The translations under genes were made by a program, and so were the position numbers. Source: UBA5399 sp964592125 (GTDB taxonomy: Bacteria; Bacillota; Clostridia; Christensenellales; Christensenellaceae). Taken from it: a DNA stretch of 64,000 nt. The stretch is from contig CAZQBV010000002.1 in NCBI GenBank assembly GCA_964592125.1, positions 10,380 to 74,379 on the forward strand, given 5' to 3'. A model generated the notes under the pieces. That model saw only the letters and a list, made by a program, of their open reading frames with translations, was not told the DNA's origin and did not search any database. Shown piece after piece: positions 53,100 to 60,796 of the stretch (position 1 is its first letter; each line of letters begins with the position of its first letter).

Positions 53100-53129
53100 T
53101 TGACATTGCGGCGCGTAGTAAGGTACAAT
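53100..53129 (+). promoter_or_regulatory. Promoter of the aminotransferase-glycosyltransferase genes
   Basis: TTGACA (53100-53105), 18-base spacer, TACAAT (53124-53129): strong vegetative promoter. The predicted start near 53136 gives a leader of about 205 bases. Confidence 0.75.
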
Positions 53130-53132
53130 TGG

Positions 53133-53234
53133 TTCACACAGTAATTTAGGGCGATACCGCACAGAAATCGAGTCGTTGGCATCGCGAAGGATTTTTGTGT
53201 GAAACAAGAACAAAAGCGCAAGAATAGCAGCGCT
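53133..53234 (+). promoter_or_regulatory. Structured 5' leader upstream of the aminotransferase
   Basis: TTCACACA (53133-53140) pairs with TGTGTGAA (53196-53203), enclosing GCGATACC (53151-53158) paired to GGCATCGC (53178-53185, one mismatch). Next come mutually exclusive hairpins: AGCGC/GCGCT (53215-53219 with 53230-53234) versus AATAGC/GCTATT around the same bases. No U-tract. The remaining ~100 bases before the ATG are G/C-richer without an obvious gene. Confidence 0.5.
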
Positions 53235-53340
53235 ATTTCGAGCATTTTGGACGCAGTGTCACGCAAAAAGACTAGTGATGACGACGTGCGCGGTTTGTGC
53301 GGTGTTGCCTTAGCAAATATTTAGCAGATAAGGAAGCCAA

Positions 53341-54477
53341 ATGATCAACTTTAACATACCGCCCTTTGTGGAAAGCTCTGTGGGTTATATGCGCGAAGCA
53401 GCGGAAAAAAACCATAAAATATGCGGAGATGGCAGCTTCACAGGCAAAGCCAGCCGTTGGCTGGAGCAGCAATCCGGCACGCAAAAAGCACTGCTAACCA
53501 CATCCTGCAGCCATGCACTGGATATGATGGCCATGCTGGTGGGAATTGGCGAAGGCGATGAAGTAATATTGCCTTCCTATAACTTTGTATCGGCAGGCAA
53601 CTCCATTGCGCTTCGCGGCGGCACCTGTGTGTTTTGCGATATTCGTCCGGACACCATGAATATAGACGAAACCAAAATTGAGGCGGCTATTACCAGTAAA
53701 ACAAAAGCGATTATAGTGGTGCATTACGCAGGGGTGGCTTGCGAGATGGATGCCATTTTGGAAATTGCGGCACGGCACAACCTGCCAGTTCTGGAGGATG
53801 CGGCGCAGGGAATGCTGTGCACATACAAGGGCAAAACGCTGGGCACCATGGGCAGCTTTGGCAGCTACAGCTTCCACGAAACCAAGAATTATTCCATGGG
53901 CGAAGGCGGCGCACTGCTGCTGAACGACCCCAGCTATATAGAAGCCGCAGAAATTTTGCGGGAAAAGGGCACAGACCGAAGCAAGTTTTGGCGGGGGCAG
54001 GTGGATAAATATTCCTGGCAAAACATGGGCAGCAGCTATTTGCCTTCGGATTTGAATGCCGCCTATCTGTGGGGGCAATTGGAAATAGCGGATGAAATAA
54101 ACGCAAATCGGCTATCTGTTTGGCAACGCTATTACAATGCATTATCGCCACTTGCAACGCAAGGTAGAATACAGCTTCCTCATGTGCCGGAGGGCTTAAC
54201 ACACAACGGACATATGTTTTACCTAAAATGCCGGAATTTGGAGGACCGCAGTGCTTTTATCTCCTACATGAAAGAGCATGGCGTGATGTGCGTATTCCAC
54301 TATGTGCCACTGCACAGCTCACCCGCCGGGCGAAAGTTTGGCAGGTTTTGCGGCGAGGATGCCTATACCACACAGGAAAGCGAACGCTTGGTTCGCCTGC
54401 CGCTGTATTACGGCATGCAGGACGAAACGGTTGAAAGCGTAATAGCTCAGATCAAAAAGTATTTTGAAGCGGAGTAA
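53341..54477 (+). CDS. DegT/DnrJ/EryC1/StrS aminotransferase (WecE/RffA-like)
   Basis: 378-aa PLP enzyme of the sugar-aminotransferase family, most like dTDP-4-amino-4,6-dideoxygalactose transaminase. LTTSCSHALDMMAML, DEVILPSYNFVSAGNSIALR, VLEDAAQGMLC, the PLP-lysine motif SFHETKNYSMGEGGALL, and LPSDLNAAYLWGQLE. Makes an amino-deoxysugar nucleotide for surface glycans. It is followed five bases later by a glycosyltransferase. AAGGAAG precedes the ATG. Confidence 0.92.
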   Translation: MINFNIPPFVESSVGYMREAAEKNHKICGDGSFTGKASRWLEQQSGTQKALLTTSCSHALDMMAMLVGIGEGDEVILPSYNFVSAGNSIALRGGTCVFCDIRPDTMNIDETKIEAAITSKTKAIIVVHYAGVACEMDAILEIAARHNLPVLEDAAQGMLCTYKGKTLGTMGSFGSYSFHETKNYSMGEGGALLLNDPSYIEAAEILREKGTDRSKFWRGQVDKYSWQNMGSSYLPSDLNAAYLWGQLEIADEINANRLSVWQRYYNALSPLATQGRIQLPHVPEGLTHNGHMFYLKCRNLEDRSAFISYMKEHGVMCVFHYVPLHSSPAGRKFGRFCGEDAYTTQESERLVRLPLYYGMQDETVESVIAQIKKYFEAE

Positions 54478-54482
54478 ATTTC

Positions 54483-55418
54483 ATGCCCAATAAATTGTCT
54501 TTTGTAATCCCATGTTATCGCTCGGCAGAGCTGTTACCGGATGTAGTTGCCCGTATTGTGGCCTGCTTCAACGCCAGCGCATACGACTTTGAAATTTTAT
54601 TGATAAACGATAGCTCCCCCGACAGTACTTTTGATACCATTCGCCAGCTATGCAAAACCGACAATCGCGTAAAGGGTATCAACCTTGCCCGAAATTTTGG
54701 GCAGCATGCCGCCATTTTGGCAGGCTTGCGACAAGTAAGCGGGGAAATTGTGGTGTGCCTGGATGACGATGGGCAAACCCCACCGGAAGAAGCGTACAAG
54801 CTGATTGAACAAATAGAGGCTGGACACGATGTGGCAATGGCACGTTATATCAGCAAAAAGCATGGCGCTTTTCGCAATTTGGGCAGCCGCATCAACAACC
54901 GTATGGCTTGCAGCATGATAGGCAAACCCAAGGAGTTGTTTCTTTCCAGCTATGTGGCTATGAAGCGCTACATTGCAGATGAAGTATGCAGCTATCATTT
55001 TCCCTACCCCTATATTTCCGGGCTGCTTTTGCGAACCACAGCAGATATTGTGAATGTGGATATTGCCCACAAGGAAAGGCAGAGCGGCACTTCGGGCTAT
55101 ACCTTTCGCAAGCTGCTTTCACTTTGGTTTAACGGCTTCACCAATTTTTCCATAAAGCCTTTGCGCATTGCCATTGTGCTGGGTGTGGTGATTGCCATTT
55201 TGGGCTTTGCCGTGGGCATTTATTCCATTGTAATAAAGCTGATACGGCCAGATACTTTGCTGGGCTGGGCTTCCATGATGAGTGCAGTGGCATTTATAGG
55301 CGGCATTGTCTTGCTGGTATTGGGGCTGATTGGGGAATACATTGGCCGTATTTTTATGGGGCTAAACCAGCAGCCACAATATGTAGTGAAGGAACAATTG
55401 AATTTGGACGATCAGTAA
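54483..55418 (+). CDS. Family 2 glycosyltransferase (polyprenyl-phosphate sugar synthase type)
   Basis: 311 aa. The GT-A domain has SFVIPCYRSAELLPDVVARI, LINDSSPDSTFDTIRQLC, the NLARNFGQHAAILAGL motif, and the catalytic DDDG in VVCLDDDGQTPPEE. Two C-terminal helices (~227-250, ~262-285) place it with GtrB/ArnC/DPM1-like enzymes that load a sugar onto undecaprenyl phosphate. It probably acts on the product of the adjacent aminotransferase route, though which sugar is not known. Confidence 0.92.
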   Translation: MPNKLSFVIPCYRSAELLPDVVARIVACFNASAYDFEILLINDSSPDSTFDTIRQLCKTDNRVKGINLARNFGQHAAILAGLRQVSGEIVVCLDDDGQTPPEEAYKLIEQIEAGHDVAMARYISKKHGAFRNLGSRINNRMACSMIGKPKELFLSSYVAMKRYIADEVCSYHFPYPYISGLLLRTTADIVNVDIAHKERQSGTSGYTFRKLLSLWFNGFTNFSIKPLRIAIVLGVVIAILGFAVGIYSIVIKLIRPDTLLGWASMMSAVAFIGGIVLLVLGLIGEYIGRIFMGLNQQPQYVVKEQLNLDDQ

Positions 55419-55516
55419 TACGCACTCGCGCTATTACGAAGTATCCCTTGCGGATATAAATGCAAGCATTTTTAAATGGGATTGGTCTAAAACCACCTCA
55501 TTTCAGTAATATATAT

Positions 55517-55568
55517 TTGCTTCCCCTTTATTTTATGCTATAATATAAAGGCATTTATTGTAAATGCC
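55517..55568 (+). promoter_or_regulatory. Promoter and leader hairpin of the secreted repeat protein
   Basis: TTGCTT (55517-55522), 16-base spacer, TATAAT (55539-55544) with extended TGC. A perfect hairpin GGCATTTA-TTG-TAAATGCC (55550-55568) sits at the expected start. The rest of this 298-base gap is A+T-rich, with an AAAAGAA/TTCTTTT repeat and T-run near 55581-55614 that may be a weak terminator for the preceding gene. Confidence 0.6.
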
Positions 55569-55716
55569 GAAACAAAGCCAAAAAAGAATCATGCTTTTCT
55601 TTTCTTTTTTTTTGTAGAGAATATGCATGAAGGTTTGTTTTAAATCTCGTTTCCCGCAACCAATTTAGAAGCTGTTGCACGGAAACAATTGTGTGTTTAT
55701 ATGGAGGTAACAAAAA

Positions 55717-57135
55717 ATGAAACATTCAAGAAAAATTCTCGCGTTGGTGCTGATGCTTATTTTTGCACTAACACTGGGCGTACAGGGCATAGCGCTGGCT
55801 GCAGATGCACCCGCAGCAAACAACCCAGCAATTTCGGAAGTGCCAGAAGCAACAGAAGATATCACTATCCCGGCAGAGCCTGACCCGACCCCGGAATATC
55901 CCGAGGAACCTACGGATATAACAGATCCGCAGGAACCTGTTGAGCAGCCCGTACTGGAAGAGGAATCTGCAGAGCAGGCAATTGGCGAAGAAATGGCAAC
56001 GGAAGAAATGCCCGAAGCCCAAACAGCAGCAAGTTCTTTTGAGGTATACAGCTACAGCAGCAAAGGCCTTTCTTTGATCTACACCGGTACTGATGCCGAG
56101 GTCGTTTTCCCAGCTATGTACAACGGTCAAAAGGTTTTTGGTGTGCATGGGATAAAGGATACTTCCCGTCAATATGTTAAAACAGTTAAGATGGAAGAAG
56201 GATACACTTACATTAATAACAATGCGTTTGAAGGCTGCTACAACATGACCAGCATAACATTGCCTTCCACACTTACAACTGTGGAGTATCAGGCATTTTC
56301 CGGATGTTCTTCCCTAAAAGGAGTTACATTCCCTGCATTTGTAACAACTGTGGAGTTTGGTGTGTTTACAAACTGCACCTCGCTTACCAAGGTAGTAATT
56401 CCCGAAGATGCAAAAGTAAGCACATCTTCCAGCTTTTTTCAAGGCTGCAAAACTTCGAACATTTGGGTTTGGGGTGTTCCCGGCACAGATGCGGAAAAAT
56501 TGTTTTTAAACAACGGAACAAAATTCCGTTCTACAGTGAAGTTTGCTGTACCCGCTACCAAAAATTTCTCAGTTTCCCTGCCCTATGGTAGCTACAATAA
56601 GGCAGAGCTGGTATTTGATCAAACCAAATACAGCCAGAAGTATGAAATATATCGTTCTTTGAGCAGCAGTACTGGCTATAAATTGATTAAAACAGTTGCC
56701 GCACCCAACAGCAGCTACTCCAAGGTATACTATACAGATACAAAAGCCGAGCCCGGTCGTACCTATTACTATAAGGTGCGCGCGGTTTCCAATTATTCCA
56801 ATCCGGTTACAAAAAGCAACTTTACCAGCCCCAGAAGCATAAAACCCATGCTAAAGGCACCCTATTTATATGGCTCGGGCGGCAAAGCTTTGAACCTGAA
56901 CTGGAGCGAAGTGAGCGGTGCTCATGGGTACTTTGTATATCGTTCCAATACCAACAGCAATTATCAACTGGTGGCTACCACCAACAGCAGTACAAGAACT
57001 TATAGCGAAGGCATTAACGGTAATATAGGAGATAAAATTTACTTCAAAGTTATACCCTTCCGCACTGTAGATGGTAAAAATCTAATGGGTCTTAGCTCTG
57101 GTTATAAAGTTTTTGAAATAGTACGTGGCTATTAA
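55717..57135 (+). CDS. Secreted leucine-rich-repeat (BspA type) protein with fibronectin III-like domains
   Basis: 472 aa. A Sec signal peptide (~1-28, ending ALAADA) is followed by an acidic Pro/Glu/Thr-rich stalk (~30-105). Three or four LRR_5 repeats of the YINNNAFEGCYNMTSITLPS type cover ~140-240, then two Fn3-like units (KYEIYRSLSSSTGYKLIKTV and GYFVYRSNTNSNYQLVATT). No LPXTG sorting signal or membrane anchor at the C-terminus, so it is probably released or wall-associated by other means. Such proteins bind host or microbial surfaces in gut anaerobes; the role here is inferred. Good site GGAGG before the ATG. Confidence 0.85.
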   Translation: MKHSRKILALVLMLIFALTLGVQGIALAADAPAANNPAISEVPEATEDITIPAEPDPTPEYPEEPTDITDPQEPVEQPVLEEESAEQAIGEEMATEEMPEAQTAASSFEVYSYSSKGLSLIYTGTDAEVVFPAMYNGQKVFGVHGIKDTSRQYVKTVKMEEGYTYINNNAFEGCYNMTSITLPSTLTTVEYQAFSGCSSLKGVTFPAFVTTVEFGVFTNCTSLTKVVIPEDAKVSTSSSFFQGCKTSNIWVWGVPGTDAEKLFLNNGTKFRSTVKFAVPATKNFSVSLPYGSYNKAELVFDQTKYSQKYEIYRSLSSSTGYKLIKTVAAPNSSYSKVYYTDTKAEPGRTYYYKVRAVSNYSNPVTKSNFTSPRSIKPMLKAPYLYGSGGKALNLNWSEVSGAHGYFVYRSNTNSNYQLVATTNSSTRTYSEGINGNIGDKIYFKVIPFRTVDGKNLMGLSSGYKVFEIVRGY

Positions 57136-57162
57136 AGAAAATATCCAAAAAGATATAAATAG

Positions 57163-57198
57163 AAGCGAACCTTCGCACAAGCGTTGGTTCGCTTTTTT
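57163..57198 (+). terminator. Terminator after the repeat protein
   Basis: AAGCGAACC (57163-57171), 14-base loop, GGTTCGCTT (57186-57194), T-run to 57198. Works on the plus strand; the minus-strand side lacks a good U-tract. Confidence 0.88.
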
Positions 57199-57226
57199 AT
57201 TTCTTCTACTTATTGTGGCGCAATCG

Positions 57227-58606
57227 TTATACTTGGTTAACCAGCAACAAAACCACTGCAACCGCAGCTATCAGAACCACCAAAGTTTTCAGCCTGTTCT
57301 GCGTTTTTGCATCGTCTAGTTCGCCAAACAGAAGTACGGCATACAAAATCATTCCCAAGTACATATACATAAAAGTTCTTTTTCCCGAAGCAAACACAGT
57401 TGGCGAAAACCCCATGGCACAGGTGACTGCAAAGCAAGCAACAAGGAACACCGCAGTGAACAAAGCCTTGGTTTTACTGCGCATTAGCAGGAATGGCGAA
57501 ATGCAAACGAAGAGAAACACGGCGGCAAGAAGCACAAAAGCAATGAAGCTGTACAAATTGGGAAACATGCCAGTGGCTATTACATCTGGTATTTGGGGCA
57601 CTACCCCCGTTTGAACAGTTTGTTCACTTAACAACATAAATGCAGGGCTTTGCATAGCAGGAATCGCGTACAGAACAATACCAAACAACGTGTACACACA
57701 CAAAGGTAAGCTGCCCAAAAACCGAGCAATCGGTTTTGAAAACTTACGGAAAAGGCAAGCCGTTAGTAGTATCAAAGAGGTGAGCATAATCATATTGGGC
57801 GCAAAAAGAAAATGCTCTAAAGTACGCAACACACCCATACCCATCTTTTGCAACACGCTTAACTGAGAAAATGCAGGAAAATAGGTTTCCGTTTCCTGCG
57901 CCAGCCTAATTGCATTCCCCGGAGCGTTTAAAATAAACAGCAGACCCACTATACAAAGAACAAAATTTACCCAAACAAACCATGCACGGCGCTTTTTCAC
58001 CAGAAGATAGATTGCCGCCACTGCATACATAAACAGCAGCACCACCGCCCCCTGCTCTGCATTCAATCCAAAAATGAGCGCAACTGCATAAAGCGGATAT
58101 TCCCATTTTGCAATGGTTTCGGACAACAATATCTTTTTGATGGGAATGAGTGCAACAATAACAGCCGCACCCACCCATAAATAGTTCAATGTGGTGGCAA
58201 TCCACCCAGCCGATGCCATATGATTCCACGGATACATCACCAATAGGGCAACAATAACCCAACGCACATTTCTTTTTTGTTTTGCCATATCCGGCGGAAG
58301 CAACCTGTATATCCCCCACGCCACAGAAAACATCACCACAGTGTTGGCAACACGCCAAACAATTGCCGGCAATTTTAGCAATGCAAACATAACGGCATTG
58401 CTGAACACCCTGCTGGACCATGAATTATACTCATTTGCAACATATTCCGGAATAGAAAGCGTGGTCAACTTTTGGGCAAACACAGTGTCATCACCCCAAC
58501 CCAATGGTACATAAAAGTTCAATGCCAGAGCAAATACAACAAAGCACACAAATGGGAAATGGTCCCACATAATTTCTTTTCTTGTTTTATTTTTTATCAT
58601 TTCCAT
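57227..58606 (-). CDS. Polytopic membrane protein, DUF6056-like
   Basis: 459 aa with about eleven predicted helices. The N-terminal extracellular loop after helix 1 has PLGWGDDTVFAQKL, a short acidic pair like that of integral-membrane glycosyltransferases of the GT-C/DUF6056 kind. Another loop contains YNSWSSRVFSNAVM. A role in transferring lipid-linked sugars, perhaps with the upstream glycosyltransferase, is possible but unproven. Converges on the repeat-protein gene. Confidence 0.6.
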   Translation of the reverse strand: MEMIKNKTRKEIMWDHFPFVCFVVFALALNFYVPLGWGDDTVFAQKLTTLSIPEYVANEYNSWSSRVFSNAVMFALLKLPAIVWRVANTVVMFSVAWGIYRLLPPDMAKQKRNVRWVIVALLVMYPWNHMASAGWIATTLNYLWVGAAVIVALIPIKKILLSETIAKWEYPLYAVALIFGLNAEQGAVVLLFMYAVAAIYLLVKKRRAWFVWVNFVLCIVGLLFILNAPGNAIRLAQETETYFPAFSQLSVLQKMGMGVLRTLEHFLFAPNMIMLTSLILLTACLFRKFSKPIARFLGSLPLCVYTLFGIVLYAIPAMQSPAFMLLSEQTVQTGVVPQIPDVIATGMFPNLYSFIAFVLLAAVFLFVCISPFLLMRSKTKALFTAVFLVACFAVTCAMGFSPTVFASGKRTFMYMYLGMILYAVLLFGELDDAKTQNRLKTLVVLIAAVAVVLLLVNQV

Positions 58607-58643
58607 ATGCGGATATTCCCGATTTTTACTATCATTTTGCTAT

Positions 58644-58672
58644 AATATAACGTTATTTGTTTTCTATGTCCA
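58644..58672 (-). promoter_or_regulatory. Promoter of the DUF6056-like gene
   Basis: Minus-strand TGGACA (complement of 58667-58672), 17-base spacer, TATATT (complement of 58644-58649), about 38 bases before the start codon. Confidence 0.5.
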
Positions 58673-58753
58673 TTATATCACTTCTTAGGGCTACAATATC
58701 CCTTTTTAAGGCTTCTGTTCACAAATATTTCAATAATTATCCACATTATACAG

Positions 58754-58782
58754 TTGTAATGTTTTTGATTTCAGTATATTAT
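58754..58782 (+). promoter_or_regulatory. Promoter of tilS-hpt-ftsH
   Basis: TTGTAA (58754-58759), 17-base spacer, TATTAT (58777-58782), start near 58789, 22 bases before tilS. Confidence 0.6.
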
Positions 58783-58810
58783 ATTAGGGTATACAATAAT
58801 AGGTAAGTGT

Positions 58811-60184
58811 ATGGAAAACTGGGTTTGGCAGTATATACGGGAGCAGAAGCTTATAGGGGAAGGGCAGGATATTGGCGCTGCTGTTTCGGGTGGCCCAGAT
58901 TCTATGGCACTTCTCGTTTGTTTATGTTCGTTGGCAACTCAGCACGGTTTTCGTGTAGTATGCATTCATTTTGAACATGGCATACGCGGCGAAAGTTCGC
59001 TTCGGGATGCGGAGTTTGTAGAAGCTTACTGCGACGAAAGAGACATTCCACTGTTTATGGGTGCGGCAGATGTGCCTGCACTGGCAGCAGAATGGGGCAT
59101 TGGCGAGGAAAGCGCTGCCAAACGCGCACGGGAAGAATATATGAATTCCCTAGTGCAGGCAGGCTACGTGCAATGCATTGCCACAGGCCATCATTTGGAT
59201 GACAGCGCAGAAAGTGTGCTGATGCATATATTGCGGGGCAGTGGCCTTTGTGGCCTTGCAGGCATACACAGTCGTTATGGAAATTTTGTACGTCCCTTGC
59301 TGTGTACAAACCGCAATGCAATACTGGATTATTTGCATACAAACAGCATACCCTATGTGCAGGACGAAACAAATTCGGATTGCAGGTATACCCGAAATTA
59401 CGTAAGAAACGTGTTGTTGCCCGGCATTGAGGAACATATCAACCCCAATGTATCGGCAGCACTAAACCGCCTGAGTGTACTGGCAGAGCAAGACTCGGGC
59501 TTTATAGAGCAGCAGGCAACAGAGGCTTTCCAAACTCTGGCTGAAAAAACCAGTGAAACGGTGCGCATGGATGCCGCACGACTAGCAGATTTACACCCTG
59601 CCATAGCCGGGCGGGTGGTGCGCAAGGCATGCCACAGCCTGTATGTGGTGCAGGATATAGAATTGCAGCATGTAAACGCTGTGCTAAACTTGGCACGTAC
59701 AGGGCGGACAGGTGCGCGGGTAAATCTTTCCCGCAGTTTATACGCCGAACTGGAATATGGTACATTGATTTTGGGCTTCACCGGCAGGGAAGTAAATTAT
59801 AGCTTTGAAATTCCTTTCGATTGTGGCAATGTAAACCGTTTGCCGGACGGAGACTACATGGTATGTACCGTTGTGGAAAGCTACAATCCAGATAATAGAA
59901 ATCCGTACTGCGAATGCTTTGATGCGGATAAATTGCCCCAAAACATGGTGCTGCGAACACGGCACGCAGGAGATGCCATCAGGCCATTGGCAGGCAGTGG
60001 GGGCAAAAAATTAAAAGACTATTTTATAGATAAAAAATTGCCACGTGACCAGCGCAACCAGATACCATTGCTGGCAGCGGGCAGTGAAATTATCTGGGTG
60101 GTGGGGCATGTGATTTCCGATTCTTACAAAGTGGATAGCGCAACCTGCCGTATACTGGAAATAGAATATGTAAAGAGGGGTTAA
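58811..60184 (+). CDS. tilS: tRNA(Ile)-lysidine synthetase
   Basis: 457 aa. Modifies C34 of tRNA-Ile(CAU) to lysidine, allowing AUA decoding. The PP-loop SGGPDS is at residues 26-31. The motif CIHFEHGIRGESSLRDAEFV, TGHHLDDSAESVLMHILRGS and NSDCRYTRNYVRNVLLPGIE are characteristic. The C-terminal ~75 residues (LRTRHAGDAIRPLAGSGGKK, LKDYFIDKKLPRDQRNQIPL) are the TilS_C domain. First gene of the common Firmicutes order tilS-hpt-ftsH. Confidence 0.96.
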   Translation: MENWVWQYIREQKLIGEGQDIGAAVSGGPDSMALLVCLCSLATQHGFRVVCIHFEHGIRGESSLRDAEFVEAYCDERDIPLFMGAADVPALAAEWGIGEESAAKRAREEYMNSLVQAGYVQCIATGHHLDDSAESVLMHILRGSGLCGLAGIHSRYGNFVRPLLCTNRNAILDYLHTNSIPYVQDETNSDCRYTRNYVRNVLLPGIEEHINPNVSAALNRLSVLAEQDSGFIEQQATEAFQTLAEKTSETVRMDAARLADLHPAIAGRVVRKACHSLYVVQDIELQHVNAVLNLARTGRTGARVNLSRSLYAELEYGTLILGFTGREVNYSFEIPFDCGNVNRLPDGDYMVCTVVESYNPDNRNPYCECFDADKLPQNMVLRTRHAGDAIRPLAGSGGKKLKDYFIDKKLPRDQRNQIPLLAAGSEIIWVVGHVISDSYKVDSATCRILEIEYVKRG

Positions 60185-60226
60185 AGAGCCGGGGATTTGG
60201 TTCGAAAGTGTATAGTGGAGCACTAT

Positions 60227-60769
60227 GTGGAACGCGATATTAGCAAAGTACTGATATCGGAAGATGATATACAAAAAAGAGTGGCCGAACTGGCCGGGGA
60301 GATCTCTAGAGATTATGCAGGCAAAGAGCTTGTGGCAGTTTGCATACTGCGGGGCTGTGTGATGTTTTTTGCAGACCTAATGCGCCATATTAACATACCT
60401 ATGGCAATAGAATTTATGGCGGTAAGCAGCTACGGCGGCGGTGCACAAAGCTCGGGCAATGTAAAAATAAAGTACGATTTGGAACATGATATTCGTGGCA
60501 AGCATGTGCTGATAGTGGAAGATATTATAGACACGGGCAATACGCTGGCAAGGCTGTGCGAAATGCTGCAAGCCAGAGCGCCCAAAAGCATAGAAGTTTG
60601 CGCACTGCTGGATAAAAAAGAACGACGGTTGGTAGATGTGCCCGTAAAATACACCGGGTTTGCCATACCAGATGAGTTTGTAGTGGGCTATGGCCTAGAT
60701 TATGACTCGTTATACCGCAATTATAATAGTGTAGGAATACTGAAACAGGAGATTTATACAGATAAATAG
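60227..60769 (+). CDS. hpt: Hypoxanthine phosphoribosyltransferase
   Basis: 180 aa from GTG 60227, six bases after GGAG; the frame is open back to TTG 60197, but that would add ten residues not typical of the family. Salvages hypoxanthine/guanine with PRPP. DISKVLISEDDIQKRVAEL, VAVCILRGCVMFFADL, the PRPP-binding LIVEDIIDTGNTLARL, and DEFVVGYGLDYDSLYRN are diagnostic. Confidence 0.94.
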   Translation: MERDISKVLISEDDIQKRVAELAGEISRDYAGKELVAVCILRGCVMFFADLMRHINIPMAIEFMAVSSYGGGAQSSGNVKIKYDLEHDIRGKHVLIVEDIIDTGNTLARLCEMLQARAPKSIEVCALLDKKERRLVDVPVKYTGFAIPDEFVVGYGLDYDSLYRNYNSVGILKQEIYTDK

Positions 60770-60796
60770 TATCTGCCTTTAAAGGAGGACAGAAAT

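Noticed and set aside
53069..53266. 65-codon open frame on the minus strand in the aminotransferase leader
   Set aside because: It overlaps the promoter and paired arms, has no ribosome site, and its composition looks like translated non-coding DNA.
55581..55614. Intrinsic terminator after the glycosyltransferase gene
   Set aside because: The only stem is A/U (AAAAGAA/TTCTTTT) before a long T-run and lies after the next gene's promoter; too weak to list as a terminator.
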